DNA of 64,000 bases from Candidatus Neptunochlamydia vexilliferae (GCF_015356785.1 NZ_JAAEJV010000005.1:1-64000), one strand, 5' to 3'. Counted from the stretch's first letter, positions 1 through 7,955 are shown. Numbers and translations: made by a program. The notes: a model not told the origin generated them from the letters alone.

Positions 1-221
1 GTTTGGGTGCTCATGCTGGCTCGCCTTGGTTATATTGGATACGAAACCAACCATTTATGCATATTTAAAAATTTAAGTCACGACTTTGCAGGGATCCTGT
101 TCCCTGTGTGGTCTGTGGTTTATTAAAAACACATACAAAGTCCTTCTTAATTAGACTTCTATAACTAAAGAGCAAAAAAACTATTAATAATTATTCGATT
201 CATGGTAAATTAAGTATAGGG

Positions 222-386
222 ATGCGTCTAATGACAACCTTAAGCGATTGTAGTTCTAAGAGAGAACTTTGTTTTCATAACTTGCTCAAAACAAGTATCC
301 TTAGAACAACTCTAGTCATCATGTCTCTTATAGAGGCGACAGGTATGATTGAGGCCATTTCAGCCTCTCTGCCTGAACTTAGCTAG
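222..386 (+). CDS. Small hypothetical protein
   Basis: A 54-codon ORF starting ATG at 222, with a second in-frame ATG at 231. The product has a polar N-terminal half with two Cys, then a moderately hydrophobic C-terminal half (LVIMSLIEATGMIEAISASL) that could be a membrane-associated helix. I do not recognise it and it has no clear Shine-Dalgarno. The main support is a convincing terminator 22 bases after the stop, which argues that this stretch is transcribed on the plus strand. It could equally be part of a small RNA. Confidence 0.3.
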   Translation: MRLMTTLSDCSSKRELCFHNLLKTSILRTTLVIMSLIEATGMIEAISASLPELS

Positions 387-407
387 AGGATCAAATACAA
401 TCTCTGG

Positions 408-477
408 ACCTTCAATGCAACTGCGAGCTTCTTAAGGTAAACACCTTAGAAATTCACAGGGGCTTGAAGGTTTTTTT
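408..477 (+). terminator. Two-stem intrinsic terminator
   Basis: ACCTTCAA (408-415) pairs with TTGAAGGT (464-471) and is followed by a run of seven T. A second stem TAAGGT/ACCTTA (433-438 with 443-448) lies inside the loop. This is a typical rho-independent layout and would end the transcript covering the small ORF at 222-386. Confidence 0.6.
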
Positions 478-551
478 GTGTAAGGGGGTTGGGAGAGGAC
501 TTGTTTTTGGTCTGTGTTGCTTAAATACATTGTGCTTGTTAATCTTTTAGT

Positions 552-713
552 ATGAAAAAAAATAAGCATATTGGGTCAAGCTTAGATGACTTTCTTGAGG
601 AAGAGGCAAAAATTGCTGAAAAAGCTCGAAAAAGACTCGAGGAGCTAGATCCTAAAGACACCATTTCTTGGGACCAGGCAGCAAAAGAGGCTGGATGGGA
701 AGTCCTCGGTTAG
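552..713 (+). CDS. Small ORF with antitoxin-like N-terminus
   Basis: A 53-residue ORF beginning MKKNKHIGSSLDDFLEEEAK. The HIGSSLDDFLEEE motif resembles the N-terminus of many small HigA/XRE-type antitoxins. The rest (charged helix, then DTISWDQAAKEAGWEVLG) does not continue as a normal helix-turn-helix domain. No partner toxin gene is visible next to it. The stop overlaps the rarA stop region by four bases in convergent orientation. It may be an orphan or remnant antitoxin. No clear ribosome binding site is seen, so coding status is uncertain. Confidence 0.4.
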   Translation: MKKNKHIGSSLDDFLEEEAKIAEKARKRLEELDPKDTISWDQAAKEAGWEVLG

Positions 714-1948
714 GAAAGTTTTTTGCGCAAAGACGCAAAAAACTGGAGCCGCTTCTCCATTTCCCGTTCAAAGCCGCGGGTGACTGGCTTATAGAAAGAG
801 GGACGTTCCATCCCTTTAGGAAAGTAGTTTTGCCCGGAGAAAGCATGGGGCAGGTCATGGTCATACTGGTAGTCTTCGCCATATCCTTTTTGTTTCATCA
901 GCTTGGTCGGTGCGTTGAGGATCGTTTTCGGGGGATCGAGGTGAGAGGTTTCGGCAGCAAGTTTTTGGGCTCTTTTTAGGGCGACGTAGGCGGCGTTACT
1001 TTTGGGGGCAAGGGCGAGATAGAGGAGCGCTTGGGCAAGGGCAAGCTCTCCTTCGGGAGAGCCGAGCCGCTCGTAGGTTTCCCAGGCGGTGAGGGTCACC
1101 TTGAGCGCTTCGGGATCAGCAAGGCCGATGTCTTCAACAGCCATCCGCATCATCCGGCGGGCGAGGTAGTGGGGATCTTCACCTCCTTCAAGCATCCGGG
1201 CAAAGTAGTAGAGGGCCGCATCGGGATCGGAGCCGCGAACTGCTTTGTGAAGAGCTGAGATAAGGTTGAAATGACCATCGTCATGCCGGTCGTAGGCCGC
1301 CGGTTTTTTCTGGGCAAGGGCATAGAGGGTGTCCCGGTCGATCTCTTTTTCGGGTAACGTTTCCAAGGTATTTAATAGGTGGCGGCCATCTCCTTGGGAA
1401 AGGGAAATCAGCGCTTTTTTGGCGTCGGGGGTCAGGGTTACCTTTTTCGAGGAGGTTTCAAAGCGGGTGATGATCTGCTGAAGGGCCTCTTCGGAAAGGT
1501 GCTCCAGGGTGAGGACGCGGAGTCGAGAAAGGAGAGCGTTATTGATGGTAAAGGAAGGGTTTTCGGTTGTCGCGCCGATGAGGATGATCGACCCATCTTC
1601 GATGCAGGGGAGGAAGATATCTTGCTGCGCCTTATTGAGGCGGTGGATCTCATCAACGAATAGGATGGGCTGGCCGGCAAAGAGGGGGCGGGACTTGGCG
1701 TCTTGAATCGCTTTTTTAATATCGGCGACCCCATTCATCACGCCGGTAAAGGGGACGAAAGGGCGGTCAAAGGCTTTGGCGTAGAGGCGGGCGATTGTCG
1801 TTTTACCACACCCGGGTGGTCCCCAGAGGAGGATGGAGAGAGGTTTTCCCCTTTCGATGATTTTTGAAAGGAGCTCGATCAGTGAGCTTTGGCCAACGAC
1901 CTCGCTAAAGTCTTTGGGTCTGAGTTGTTCTGCTAGAGGAAGGGTCAT
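710..1948 (-). CDS. rarA: Replication-associated recombination protein A (RarA/MgsA AAA+ ATPase)
   Basis: A clamp-loader-like AAA+ ATPase that acts at stalled replication forks. The sequence shows the N-terminal PLAEQLRPKDFSEVVGQ box, Walker A GPPGCGKTT, Walker B FVDEIHRLNK, sensor 1 GATTENPSF and the C-terminal tetramerisation region with RRMMRMAVEDIGLADP. At 412 residues from the preferred start it is slightly short of the usual ~430-450. I chose the Met at 1948 (MTLPLAEQLRP) rather than the upstream Met at 1981, because family members start right before this motif. It is divergent from the peptide-modification cluster, with about 140 bases between them. Confidence 0.9.
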   Translation of the reverse strand: MTLPLAEQLRPKDFSEVVGQSSLIELLSKIIERGKPLSILLWGPPGCGKTTIARLYAKAFDRPFVPFTGVMNGVADIKKAIQDAKSRPLFAGQPILFVDEIHRLNKAQQDIFLPCIEDGSIILIGATTENPSFTINNALLSRLRVLTLEHLSEEALQQIITRFETSSKKVTLTPDAKKALISLSQGDGRHLLNTLETLPEKEIDRDTLYALAQKKPAAYDRHDDGHFNLISALHKAVRGSDPDAALYYFARMLEGGEDPHYLARRMMRMAVEDIGLADPEALKVTLTAWETYERLGSPEGELALAQALLYLALAPKSNAAYVALKRAQKLAAETSHLDPPKTILNAPTKLMKQKGYGEDYQYDHDLPHAFSGQNYFPKGMERPSFYKPVTRGFEREMEKRLQFFASLRKKLS

Positions 1949-1988
1949 GAAAGGTAGCTTACCACAAATTTTTTTTACCAAAAAGGTC

Positions 1989-2017
1989 TTTACAATAATT
2001 TGATATCATCTTAAACT
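1989..2017 (+). promoter_or_regulatory. Candidate sigma-70-type promoter of the RiPP cluster
   Basis: TTTACA (1989-1994), a 17-base spacer and TAAACT (2012-2017) lie about 70 bases upstream of the precursor start. A perfect TTGACA at 2033-2038 is also present but has no good -10 partner at the right distance. These are hexamer matches only. Confidence 0.3.
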
Positions 2018-2088
2018 CATTCTTTTAGAGAGTTGACAAATCAAAACGTTAACTTTTGTGAATTTTTAACCAAAAGGAGTAAAACCTT

Positions 2089-2250
2089 ATGAAAATTGAT
2101 GGAAAAAAACAAGAAGAAATTTTAAACAAGCTAAACAGTGCTGACCTGAGTAATCCAATTCTTAAAAGGTCTGCAGATGAAATGAAAAAAGATCCTGTTA
2201 ATGCTAAGGAAAATTATAGTCGCATGCATCACCGACATAACCGATCGTAA
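2089..2250 (+). CDS. Putative RiPP precursor peptide, 53 residues
   Basis: ATG at 2089 with a strong Shine-Dalgarno AAGGAG at 2074-2079 (nine bases before). The peptide is a charged, Lys/Glu/Asp/Asn-rich leader with no hydrophobic segment. It contains a SADLSNPILKRSADEMKKDP stretch and ends in YSRMHHRHNRS. The tail concentrates three Arg, three His and one Tyr in 11 residues, as expected for a modified core. It lies immediately upstream, on the same strand, of a radical SAM-HExxH fusion and a UPF0489 peptide-arginase-like gene, separated by a hairpin. Family knowledge: such enzymes modify residues near the C-terminus of short precursors (aryl crosslinks, beta-hydroxylation, Arg to ornithine). 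That this peptide is the substrate is inference from position and composition. Confidence 0.75.
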   Translation: MKIDGKKQEEILNKLNSADLSNPILKRSADEMKKDPVNAKENYSRMHHRHNRS

Positions 2251-2269
2251 AATTTAAAAGAAATAGATA

Positions 2270-2296
2270 GTGGAGGCGTCAGGTATAGGCCTCCAC
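2270..2296 (+). promoter_or_regulatory. Intercistronic hairpin between precursor and maturase
   Basis: GTGGAGGC (2270-2277) and GCCTCCAC (2289-2296) form a perfect 8-bp, GC-rich stem, 19 bases after the precursor stop and ending 18 bases before the maturase start. An A-rich rather than U-rich tract follows, so it looks like a partial attenuator or mRNA 3'-end stabiliser rather than a full terminator. It could keep precursor mRNA in excess over enzyme mRNA. Confidence 0.5.
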
Positions 2297-2314
2297 ACTT
2301 TAAAAAAATTAATT

Positions 2315-4474
2315 ATGAAACAAGATCCCATTTTTAGCTCTTTCCTAATTAAAGTTGCCTCTAGGTGCAACCTCAATTGCGCTTACTGCTACATGTATCA
2401 ACATGCAGATCAGTCTTGGAAGGATAAACCTTTAGTTTTATCTGAGAAGCACCAACAGCTTTTTGTGGATAGACTCTATGACTATGCTCAAGAAAAGTCC
2501 TTAGATAAAGTGCTTGTGATTTATCATGGTGGAGAGCCTTTAATTTTTGGAGCGGACAAACTTGTCAACTTCTCTAAAGCGATTAAAAAGAGGTTAGACA
2601 CGATTTCCTGCCAAGTTGACTTTGGGATCCAGACAAATGGAACCCTCCTTAAAGAAGAACATCTTAAGTTGTTTGTAGATGAAAATATTTCAGTCTCTTT
2701 AAGTATTGATGGACCGAAAAAGATTCATAATGTTTATCGATTAGATCACAAAGGAAATCCGAGTTTCGATAAAGTGTATCGTGCACTTGCTCTTCTCAAA
2801 AAATATCCCCAAATTTTTTCAGGGTGCATTGCTGTGATCAATGTGAACTACTCACCAAGGGAGCTTTTTCAGTTCTTTAGTGAAAATGAAGTTGAAGAGT
2901 TTAATATTTTACTTCCCGATGCTAACTATACGAGTCCTCCAATCGGAAGAGACCAAAACCCAGACGTCTATATTGACTGGTTGATCGAGGCATTTGATTG
3001 TTGGTCCGCAGAGTTTCCTCACATCCAATGTAAGTTTTTTGAATCCATTATTTTGGCTCTTCTTGGGAAGTCAGGACAGACAGATGCCCTTGGGTTGGGA
3101 GACGTTTCTCTTCTCAATATTGAAACAGATGGAATGTATCACGATCTTGATGTGTTAAAGATTACTAAAGAAGGATATTCTTCTTTAGGTATTGGGCTCG
3201 AAACAGCTCCAATTTCAGCTGCTGCTCAATCAAAAAACATTGAAGTCCATAGAAAACTTCTTTCTAAGGAAGGATTAAGTAAGACATGCTTGGCATGCAA
3301 GCATGTAGATATTTGTGGGGGAGGATCTGTTCCTCACCGCTTTGGGACAGAAGGGTTTGATAATCCGACGATTTATTGCAAAGAGATGTATGCATTGATT
3401 GACCACATTAGTGAGAAGCTCATTCAGCTAGTTGATCAAGAGCTTGAAAAAAATGAGAGTTCTAGTATTCTCTTTAGCCAGAAGGAGATGGAAGACTTTT
3501 GTATCTATTCAAATTCAGAAAAACAGATCCGAAAGCTCCAAGAATATGTAGCACAGAAAAAAAGGGCCCAATGGGAAAGGATAGCTGTTGAAGCTAAGCA
3601 AAGATTCCCTAGTCAAGAGGCTTTAATCAATCAAACAAATAATCAGGTGTCTTCCGTAGGAGAGCGTGCCTTAATGCACCCTGTCTCATCCTCTTTTTTG
3701 GATGCTCTTGAACAGTCTTTAAAAGGAAAAGTTGTTGAAGGAATGGATGGCACCCCACTTCCTATCGATATTGACTTTCTTCATTTAATTGGGACTAAAC
3801 TTCTTAGAAAAGAAGAGTTTGTGATTCAAGAAAACCACGATTGGTATACGCACGCTTTAGGCAAGGATATTGTTTTTAATCATCCTCAGACAGCCTTTGA
3901 TCTAGGAAAAAAAGTGATTGAAGATGCCCTAGGAATGATTCAGGAGTATGATACTCATCTGTACGATGAAATGAAGATCATTAGTCCCTATATTTATATC
4001 GTGAAGGATAAGAATAGTCCCCCAGATCGAGATATTTCCTTTGCTGATGAGACGCTTCCAGGTGCAATTTTTATCGGAGTATGGAAGGGGAATCGATGTT
4101 TAGCTCCTTATAAGGTAGCAGCATCCATGATTCACGAACACTGTCACCAAAAGCTTTATTTATTGCAAGAACGATTTGAAATTATTGAGCCTCAAGATGT
4201 AGAAATTTATTCTCCTTGGCCGGAAAAATATCGCCCTCCAATTGCTGCACTTCATGCCGTTTATGTATTTATTCATGTAGCAAAGTTTTTGAATCATGTA
4301 GCGATATGTGATCAGAATCTTCAAGAAGAAATCGATTTAACCCTTGAAAGAATAGATGGTTGTATTTCAGAGATTCAAGAAAAAGTTCAATTTACTCCCA
4401 TGGGGGCTCTCTTTTTTGAATCCTTGCTAAAAGAGTGGGAGCTTTTAAAAAGTCAAAGCCTATGCCTGACTTAA
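2315..4474 (+). CDS. Radical SAM/SPASM peptide maturase fused to an HExxH domain (FxsB-like)
   Basis: A 719-residue fusion. N-terminal radical SAM core: CNLNCAYC (Cys18, 22, 25) binds the 4Fe-4S cluster, and YHGGEP follows. A SPASM region starts near residue 325 (CLACKHVDICGGGSVPHRF, then FDNPTIYC) for auxiliary clusters. The C-terminal part carries HEHCH at about 607-611, followed by RPPIAALHAVYVF, typical of the HExxH domains fused to RiPP radical SAM enzymes. Family knowledge: the radical SAM half forms cyclophane-type crosslinks from an aromatic side chain, and the HExxH half acts as an alpha-ketoglutarate-dependent beta-hydroxylase. I chose ATG 2315 over GTG 2270, because 2270 falls in the hairpin and adds residues before the conserved start. 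It overlaps the next gene. Enzyme class is sure; the product chemistry is inferred. Confidence 0.9.
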   Translation: MKQDPIFSSFLIKVASRCNLNCAYCYMYQHADQSWKDKPLVLSEKHQQLFVDRLYDYAQEKSLDKVLVIYHGGEPLIFGADKLVNFSKAIKKRLDTISCQVDFGIQTNGTLLKEEHLKLFVDENISVSLSIDGPKKIHNVYRLDHKGNPSFDKVYRALALLKKYPQIFSGCIAVINVNYSPRELFQFFSENEVEEFNILLPDANYTSPPIGRDQNPDVYIDWLIEAFDCWSAEFPHIQCKFFESIILALLGKSGQTDALGLGDVSLLNIETDGMYHDLDVLKITKEGYSSLGIGLETAPISAAAQSKNIEVHRKLLSKEGLSKTCLACKHVDICGGGSVPHRFGTEGFDNPTIYCKEMYALIDHISEKLIQLVDQELEKNESSSILFSQKEMEDFCIYSNSEKQIRKLQEYVAQKKRAQWERIAVEAKQRFPSQEALINQTNNQVSSVGERALMHPVSSSFLDALEQSLKGKVVEGMDGTPLPIDIDFLHLIGTKLLRKEEFVIQENHDWYTHALGKDIVFNHPQTAFDLGKKVIEDALGMIQEYDTHLYDEMKIISPYIYIVKDKNSPPDRDISFADETLPGAIFIGVWKGNRCLAPYKVAASMIHEHCHQKLYLLQERFEIIEPQDVEIYSPWPEKYRPPIAALHAVYVFIHVAKFLNHVAICDQNLQEEIDLTLERIDGCISEIQEKVQFTPMGALFFESLLKEWELLKSQSLCLT

Positions 4475-5535
4475 AATTTGAAATTCCTAGAGAAAGGCTC
4501 AGTGAGGACTCAATGCTTCGAAGAGAGAAGCTGGATCACTACTTTCCGTGTGGACTGATTCCCTTTGAGCTTGCAAATGGGGCTATTTGGGATCTTATAG
4601 CTTTTACCCCAGATCAATTTGACTACTACGTTGACCCTTACTTAGAACCTACTCTCAAAAATTGGGCCCACCCCGTTCATATAGAGGAATTAGGATCTTA
4701 CCGGGCATTTTATAAAAATGTCATGGTTTCTCTATTTGATTCTTGGTCTCTTTATTATTGGAGCCTTGTTCTTCAGTTTCTTAGAAGTAAAGGAAAAGAA
4801 CCGTCTGGATTTAACCTAGTTCATATCGATGATCATCAAGACCTTGGAAGTCCTCACTTAATTTATGGAGATAGCGAAAAGAGATGCCTATTTTCAAAGG
4901 ATCTCTTTGATGTAGAAGATCCAAAGAGTGTTGCCCAAGCGATTCACTATAAATCGGTAGGGATAGGGACCTTTATTGTTCCTCTAATTGAGCGTTTAGA
5001 GACTTTAAATATCGGCCATCTTTGTTTTTCTGATGCATTTGCTCCTCAAAAGACATGTTTTGAGCTCCACTACGAAGAAGATCAGCTTTTAGTAAGCGGT
5101 CAACACCGACCAGCGATTCGTTTTACTGATGTGTGTACAGACTATAGATACCAAGTTTCCCCATCAGTAGAAAAAATTTTTAACTGTTTAGATAGTGATT
5201 TGCCGACCCTACTCCATATTGATTGTGATGGTTTTTCAAACCGTTATAACCTTGATTCTAATTGGTCACCTCAAACGCTCTCAATAGATTTAACGATCAA
5301 TGAGGCTAAATCTCTTATAGACAAAATTTTTAAAGAAGTGTCGGCCTTGGGAACAGATGTTTTTATGAATATTTGTTTATCGCCAGGTTTTTTCCCGGCG
5401 GAATATTGGGAAGAGATTTGTAGCTATATTTTAATCGAAGGAGAAAAATGGGGAGTTATCAAAAAAGATGGGTTGAGTGACTATATTGCTACCCACTATT
5501 CTAATGAGATGATTTATGAATTTGATAGGATGTAA
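4462..5535 (+). CDS. UPF0489 family protein, probable peptide arginase
   Basis: A 357-residue protein with two metal-binding-like motifs of the arginase fold: HIDDHQD at about residues 121-127 and HIDCDGF at about 252-258. UPF0489 proteins include RiPP enzymes that hydrolyse peptidyl arginine to ornithine plus urea with Mn. Its start overlaps the end of the radical SAM gene (ATG 4462; a GTG at 4435 would extend it by nine residues). This implies translational coupling and a shared pathway. The precursor tail has three Arg as possible substrates. Family assignment is from motif recognition; activity on this precursor is inference. Confidence 0.75.
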   Translation: MPDLKFEIPRERLSEDSMLRREKLDHYFPCGLIPFELANGAIWDLIAFTPDQFDYYVDPYLEPTLKNWAHPVHIEELGSYRAFYKNVMVSLFDSWSLYYWSLVLQFLRSKGKEPSGFNLVHIDDHQDLGSPHLIYGDSEKRCLFSKDLFDVEDPKSVAQAIHYKSVGIGTFIVPLIERLETLNIGHLCFSDAFAPQKTCFELHYEEDQLLVSGQHRPAIRFTDVCTDYRYQVSPSVEKIFNCLDSDLPTLLHIDCDGFSNRYNLDSNWSPQTLSIDLTINEAKSLIDKIFKEVSALGTDVFMNICLSPGFFPAEYWEEICSYILIEGEKWGVIKKDGLSDYIATHYSNEMIYEFDRM

Positions 5536-6163
5536 AGCTGCTTTGATGAAGTGGTATTTACCGTTGGAGAAACTATGGGTGATTATTGATGAGTTTTTTC
5601 CACTATCGGCAAAGGTTGATTTTTTATTGTTTTTTTATGGTTATAAGCCTTGTGTTCGCACAAGGCTTATAAGTGATCTGAATATAAAGAAACTAGAAGA
5701 TTGGTGTCACACATTTCAGATTCAATATTTTTTAGATAAAGAAGATTTTATCTACTTTTCTTTTAATGAGGTTTTGTTGAGTTTGGCTGTAAAGCTTGAT
5801 AACTCTGTGGAGAAGCATGAGCAAGCTTTTGGTGAGTTACTGGGGTATCCTCATTGTTGCTGTAAAAAAATTGCAGAAGTAGGAGAGCATGAGATTGATG
5901 CATATGAGCAAAAATTGCTTGCACAGGGTTTTGATGGTTTATTTCAACTAATAAGTCCAGAAAAATATATTGATGGGGTTGCTTTTATTAGTCATGTTCC
6001 TTGTAGTACTTCTTGTAAAAACTCACTTGATTTAGCAGAGCAAGTGGTTGAAAAACTTACGTTAGGCAAACATTTTCCAGAACTTCAGCAGTGGAGAACT
6101 GCACTGGAAAGAATAGGTTTTATTCCATTAAAAATGAGGAGGAGTTTATGTCGATCCATTTAG
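5516..6163 (+). CDS. DUF483-like cysteine-rich protein of the RiPP cluster
   Basis: A 215-residue protein whose start overlaps the preceding stop by 20 bases. Two motifs stand out: GYPHCCCKKIAEV (around residue 118) and SHVPCSTSCKNSLDLAEQV (around 162). The pattern GYPxCC...HxPCSxxC matches my recollection of the uncharacterised family DUF483 and suggests a metal or Fe-S site. No signal peptide or membrane segment is evident. Codon and base composition are AT-rich, like its cluster neighbours and unlike the flanking rarA and permease genes. Function is unknown. As the third enzyme-like gene in a tightly coupled operon it may be a further tailoring enzyme or a binding partner. Confidence 0.6.
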   Translation: MNLIGCKAALMKWYLPLEKLWVIIDEFFPLSAKVDFLLFFYGYKPCVRTRLISDLNIKKLEDWCHTFQIQYFLDKEDFIYFSFNEVLLSLAVKLDNSVEKHEQAFGELLGYPHCCCKKIAEVGEHEIDAYEQKLLAQGFDGLFQLISPEKYIDGVAFISHVPCSTSCKNSLDLAEQVVEKLTLGKHFPELQQWRTALERIGFIPLKMRRSLCRSI

Positions 6164-6546
6164 AAGGTGAAGTTTCCGATAAGTATGTATTACCCGAGGA
6201 TGTTTCAATAACCAAGATGGCATCAAAAAAATTTGAAGGATGGAAAATTCTCTATGATGGAAAATCAGCAGGGTATGTGAAGTTTTATTTTAAGGAAGAT
6301 GATGTCTTTCAGAAACATGTTACAATAGACTTTAAGGTTCCAATTCCCTTGAGAGGGAGGCATATAGGGCGAATTGCTCTAGCTAAGGCGATTGACAAAT
6401 CTACCTATACCATCTTTGTTGCCCATTTGAGAGGAAGCAATGTTGCCTCAAAACGATCTCTTGAATCTATTGGCTTTGTCCTTTTTGACTATCCAGGCAG
6501 TAGACAGCTATGTCTTTTATACAAAAAAGAAGAGGGCAACAACTAA
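6148..6546 (+). CDS. GNAT-family N-acetyltransferase-like protein
   Basis: A 132-residue protein. ATG 6148 is chosen because a strong GAGGAGGAG ribosome binding site lies just upstream, within the end of the previous gene (16-base overlap). The conserved pattern is a beta strand, FKVPIPLRGRHIGRIALAKAI (acetyl-CoA pyrophosphate loop, R-G-x-x-I-G) and NVASKRSLESIGF, the usual GNAT motif B region. It is the last gene of the cluster and meets the permease gene tail to tail. It could acylate an amine such as an ornithine or lysine of the peptide, or give self-immunity. That role is inference. Confidence 0.7.
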   Translation: MSIHLEGEVSDKYVLPEDVSITKMASKKFEGWKILYDGKSAGYVKFYFKEDDVFQKHVTIDFKVPIPLRGRHIGRIALAKAIDKSTYTIFVAHLRGSNVASKRSLESIGFVLFDYPGSRQLCLLYKKEEGNN

Positions 6547-7955
6547 TCGGAGTCTTCAAGCACCCAGGAGGGCTTCCGGAATTGGTAAATAATAAGGGGG
6601 ATAGCAACCATGATTCCAAGGCCAGTTGCTAATAGGGCCACATATTGAACAAGGGAGCCGGTATCGAGGGAAGTTGGAGGGACAAACCCGATGAAGATCG
6701 CAAATAAAGAGGCGAGGATTCCGATACTAGCGACGAGCCAGATCCCTTTGTGGGGATGAGGGATTTTGTAGACCCGCGGGATATGGGGATGGGTGTAGCG
6801 GAGGCGGATCGCGGCGATAAACATGAAGACATACATGATCAGATACATCTGAGCGGAGAGGGCGGTGAGTATCCAGTAGGCCGTGCTTACTGTCGGGGTA
6901 AAGAGAATGATGAGCGCAGCAACGGTAACGATAATCGCTTGGAAGAGGAGGAGGTGAGTCGGCATCCCATGCTTGTTAAGGTTTTGGAAGAAGGGAGGGA
7001 GGTTTCCATGGACAGAGGTGGTGTGGAGCGCTTTGATCGGCCCCATGATCCATGAGTTCACCTCTGCAACCGCGCCGAGGACTAAAAGTATCGCTAGAAA
7101 GGGGAGGAGCCACGAAAGGCCATAGCTTCCAAGGTAAATCTTCATCGCATCGATGAGTCCAGCCACGAGGCTGATCTCCTCTTTGGGAACAACGATGGCA
7201 ACGGAGAGGGCTCCTAGCATCACGAGTGCAAAGGTAATGATGGCAGCGGAGATAATGGCGCGTGGGAAGTTCTTTTGGGGGTTTTTGACCTCGCCTGCAT
7301 AGCCCGCAGTCACCTCAAGCCCTCCAAAGGAGAGGAAAAGGCCCGCCATAAAGACAAAGCTTCCAAGGGAGCTAAAGTCAGGGAGGAGCTTGTCCGCCTT
7401 GAAAGGGATCTCAATGGGGCGTCCCAGTGCGAGCCAAGCAATCGCCAGTGCGATGATAAAAATTCCCGGAATAATGGTTCCTGCAATGACCCCTGTTGTA
7501 CTGACACGCGCTGAGGTTTCAATCCCAAAGTAGTTGATAAAGGTCACTCCCCAGAAAACGGCCAGGACAATCGAAAGGATAAAGACTTTACTGCTAGCCA
7601 GCTCGGGGTTAATGATATAGGCAAGGGTTGCGGCAACGAAAGAGAGAATCGCTGGGTACCAGGTGACATTGTGGACCCACTGCATCCAAATGGCAAAAAA
7701 GCCCCACCGGTCTCCAAGCGCTTCACGGACCCAAACGTAGATTCCTCCCGACTTGGTCCATCCGGTTGCAAGCTCTGCCGAGACAAGGGCGCAGGGAACA
7801 AGGAAAAGGGCAGCAACAACAATGAAGAAAAAGATCATCGTATAGCCAAGCTCGGCCACAAGCGGGAGGTTTCGAAGGCTCGCCATGACCGAAACATTGA
7901 GCATCGCCAGGACGAAAACGGAAATGACCCGTTTGGGATTAGGGGTTCCGATCAC
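6543..7955 (-). CDS. APC-superfamily amino acid permease/antiporter (GadC-like)
   Basis: A 470-residue integral membrane protein with about 12 hydrophobic segments. It begins with the APC pattern NPKRVISVFVLAMLNVSVMASLRNLP and has the GGIYVWVREALGDRWGF motif of TM3 and FGGLEVTAGYAGEVKNP in the middle. The C-terminal cytoplasmic region has RYTHPHIPRVYKIPHP. These are hallmarks of the glutamate:GABA-type antiporter group. Inner-membrane import or exchange of host amino acids is expected. Four-base overlap with the glutaredoxin gene upstream and four-base tail-to-tail overlap with the GNAT gene. Confidence 0.85.
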   Translation of the reverse strand: MIGTPNPKRVISVFVLAMLNVSVMASLRNLPLVAELGYTMIFFFIVVAALFLVPCALVSAELATGWTKSGGIYVWVREALGDRWGFFAIWMQWVHNVTWYPAILSFVAATLAYIINPELASSKVFILSIVLAVFWGVTFINYFGIETSARVSTTGVIAGTIIPGIFIIALAIAWLALGRPIEIPFKADKLLPDFSSLGSFVFMAGLFLSFGGLEVTAGYAGEVKNPQKNFPRAIISAAIITFALVMLGALSVAIVVPKEEISLVAGLIDAMKIYLGSYGLSWLLPFLAILLVLGAVAEVNSWIMGPIKALHTTSVHGNLPPFFQNLNKHGMPTHLLLFQAIIVTVAALIILFTPTVSTAYWILTALSAQMYLIMYVFMFIAAIRLRYTHPHIPRVYKIPHPHKGIWLVASIGILASLFAIFIGFVPPTSLDTGSLVQYVALLATGLGIMVAIPLIIYQFRKPSWVLEDSD

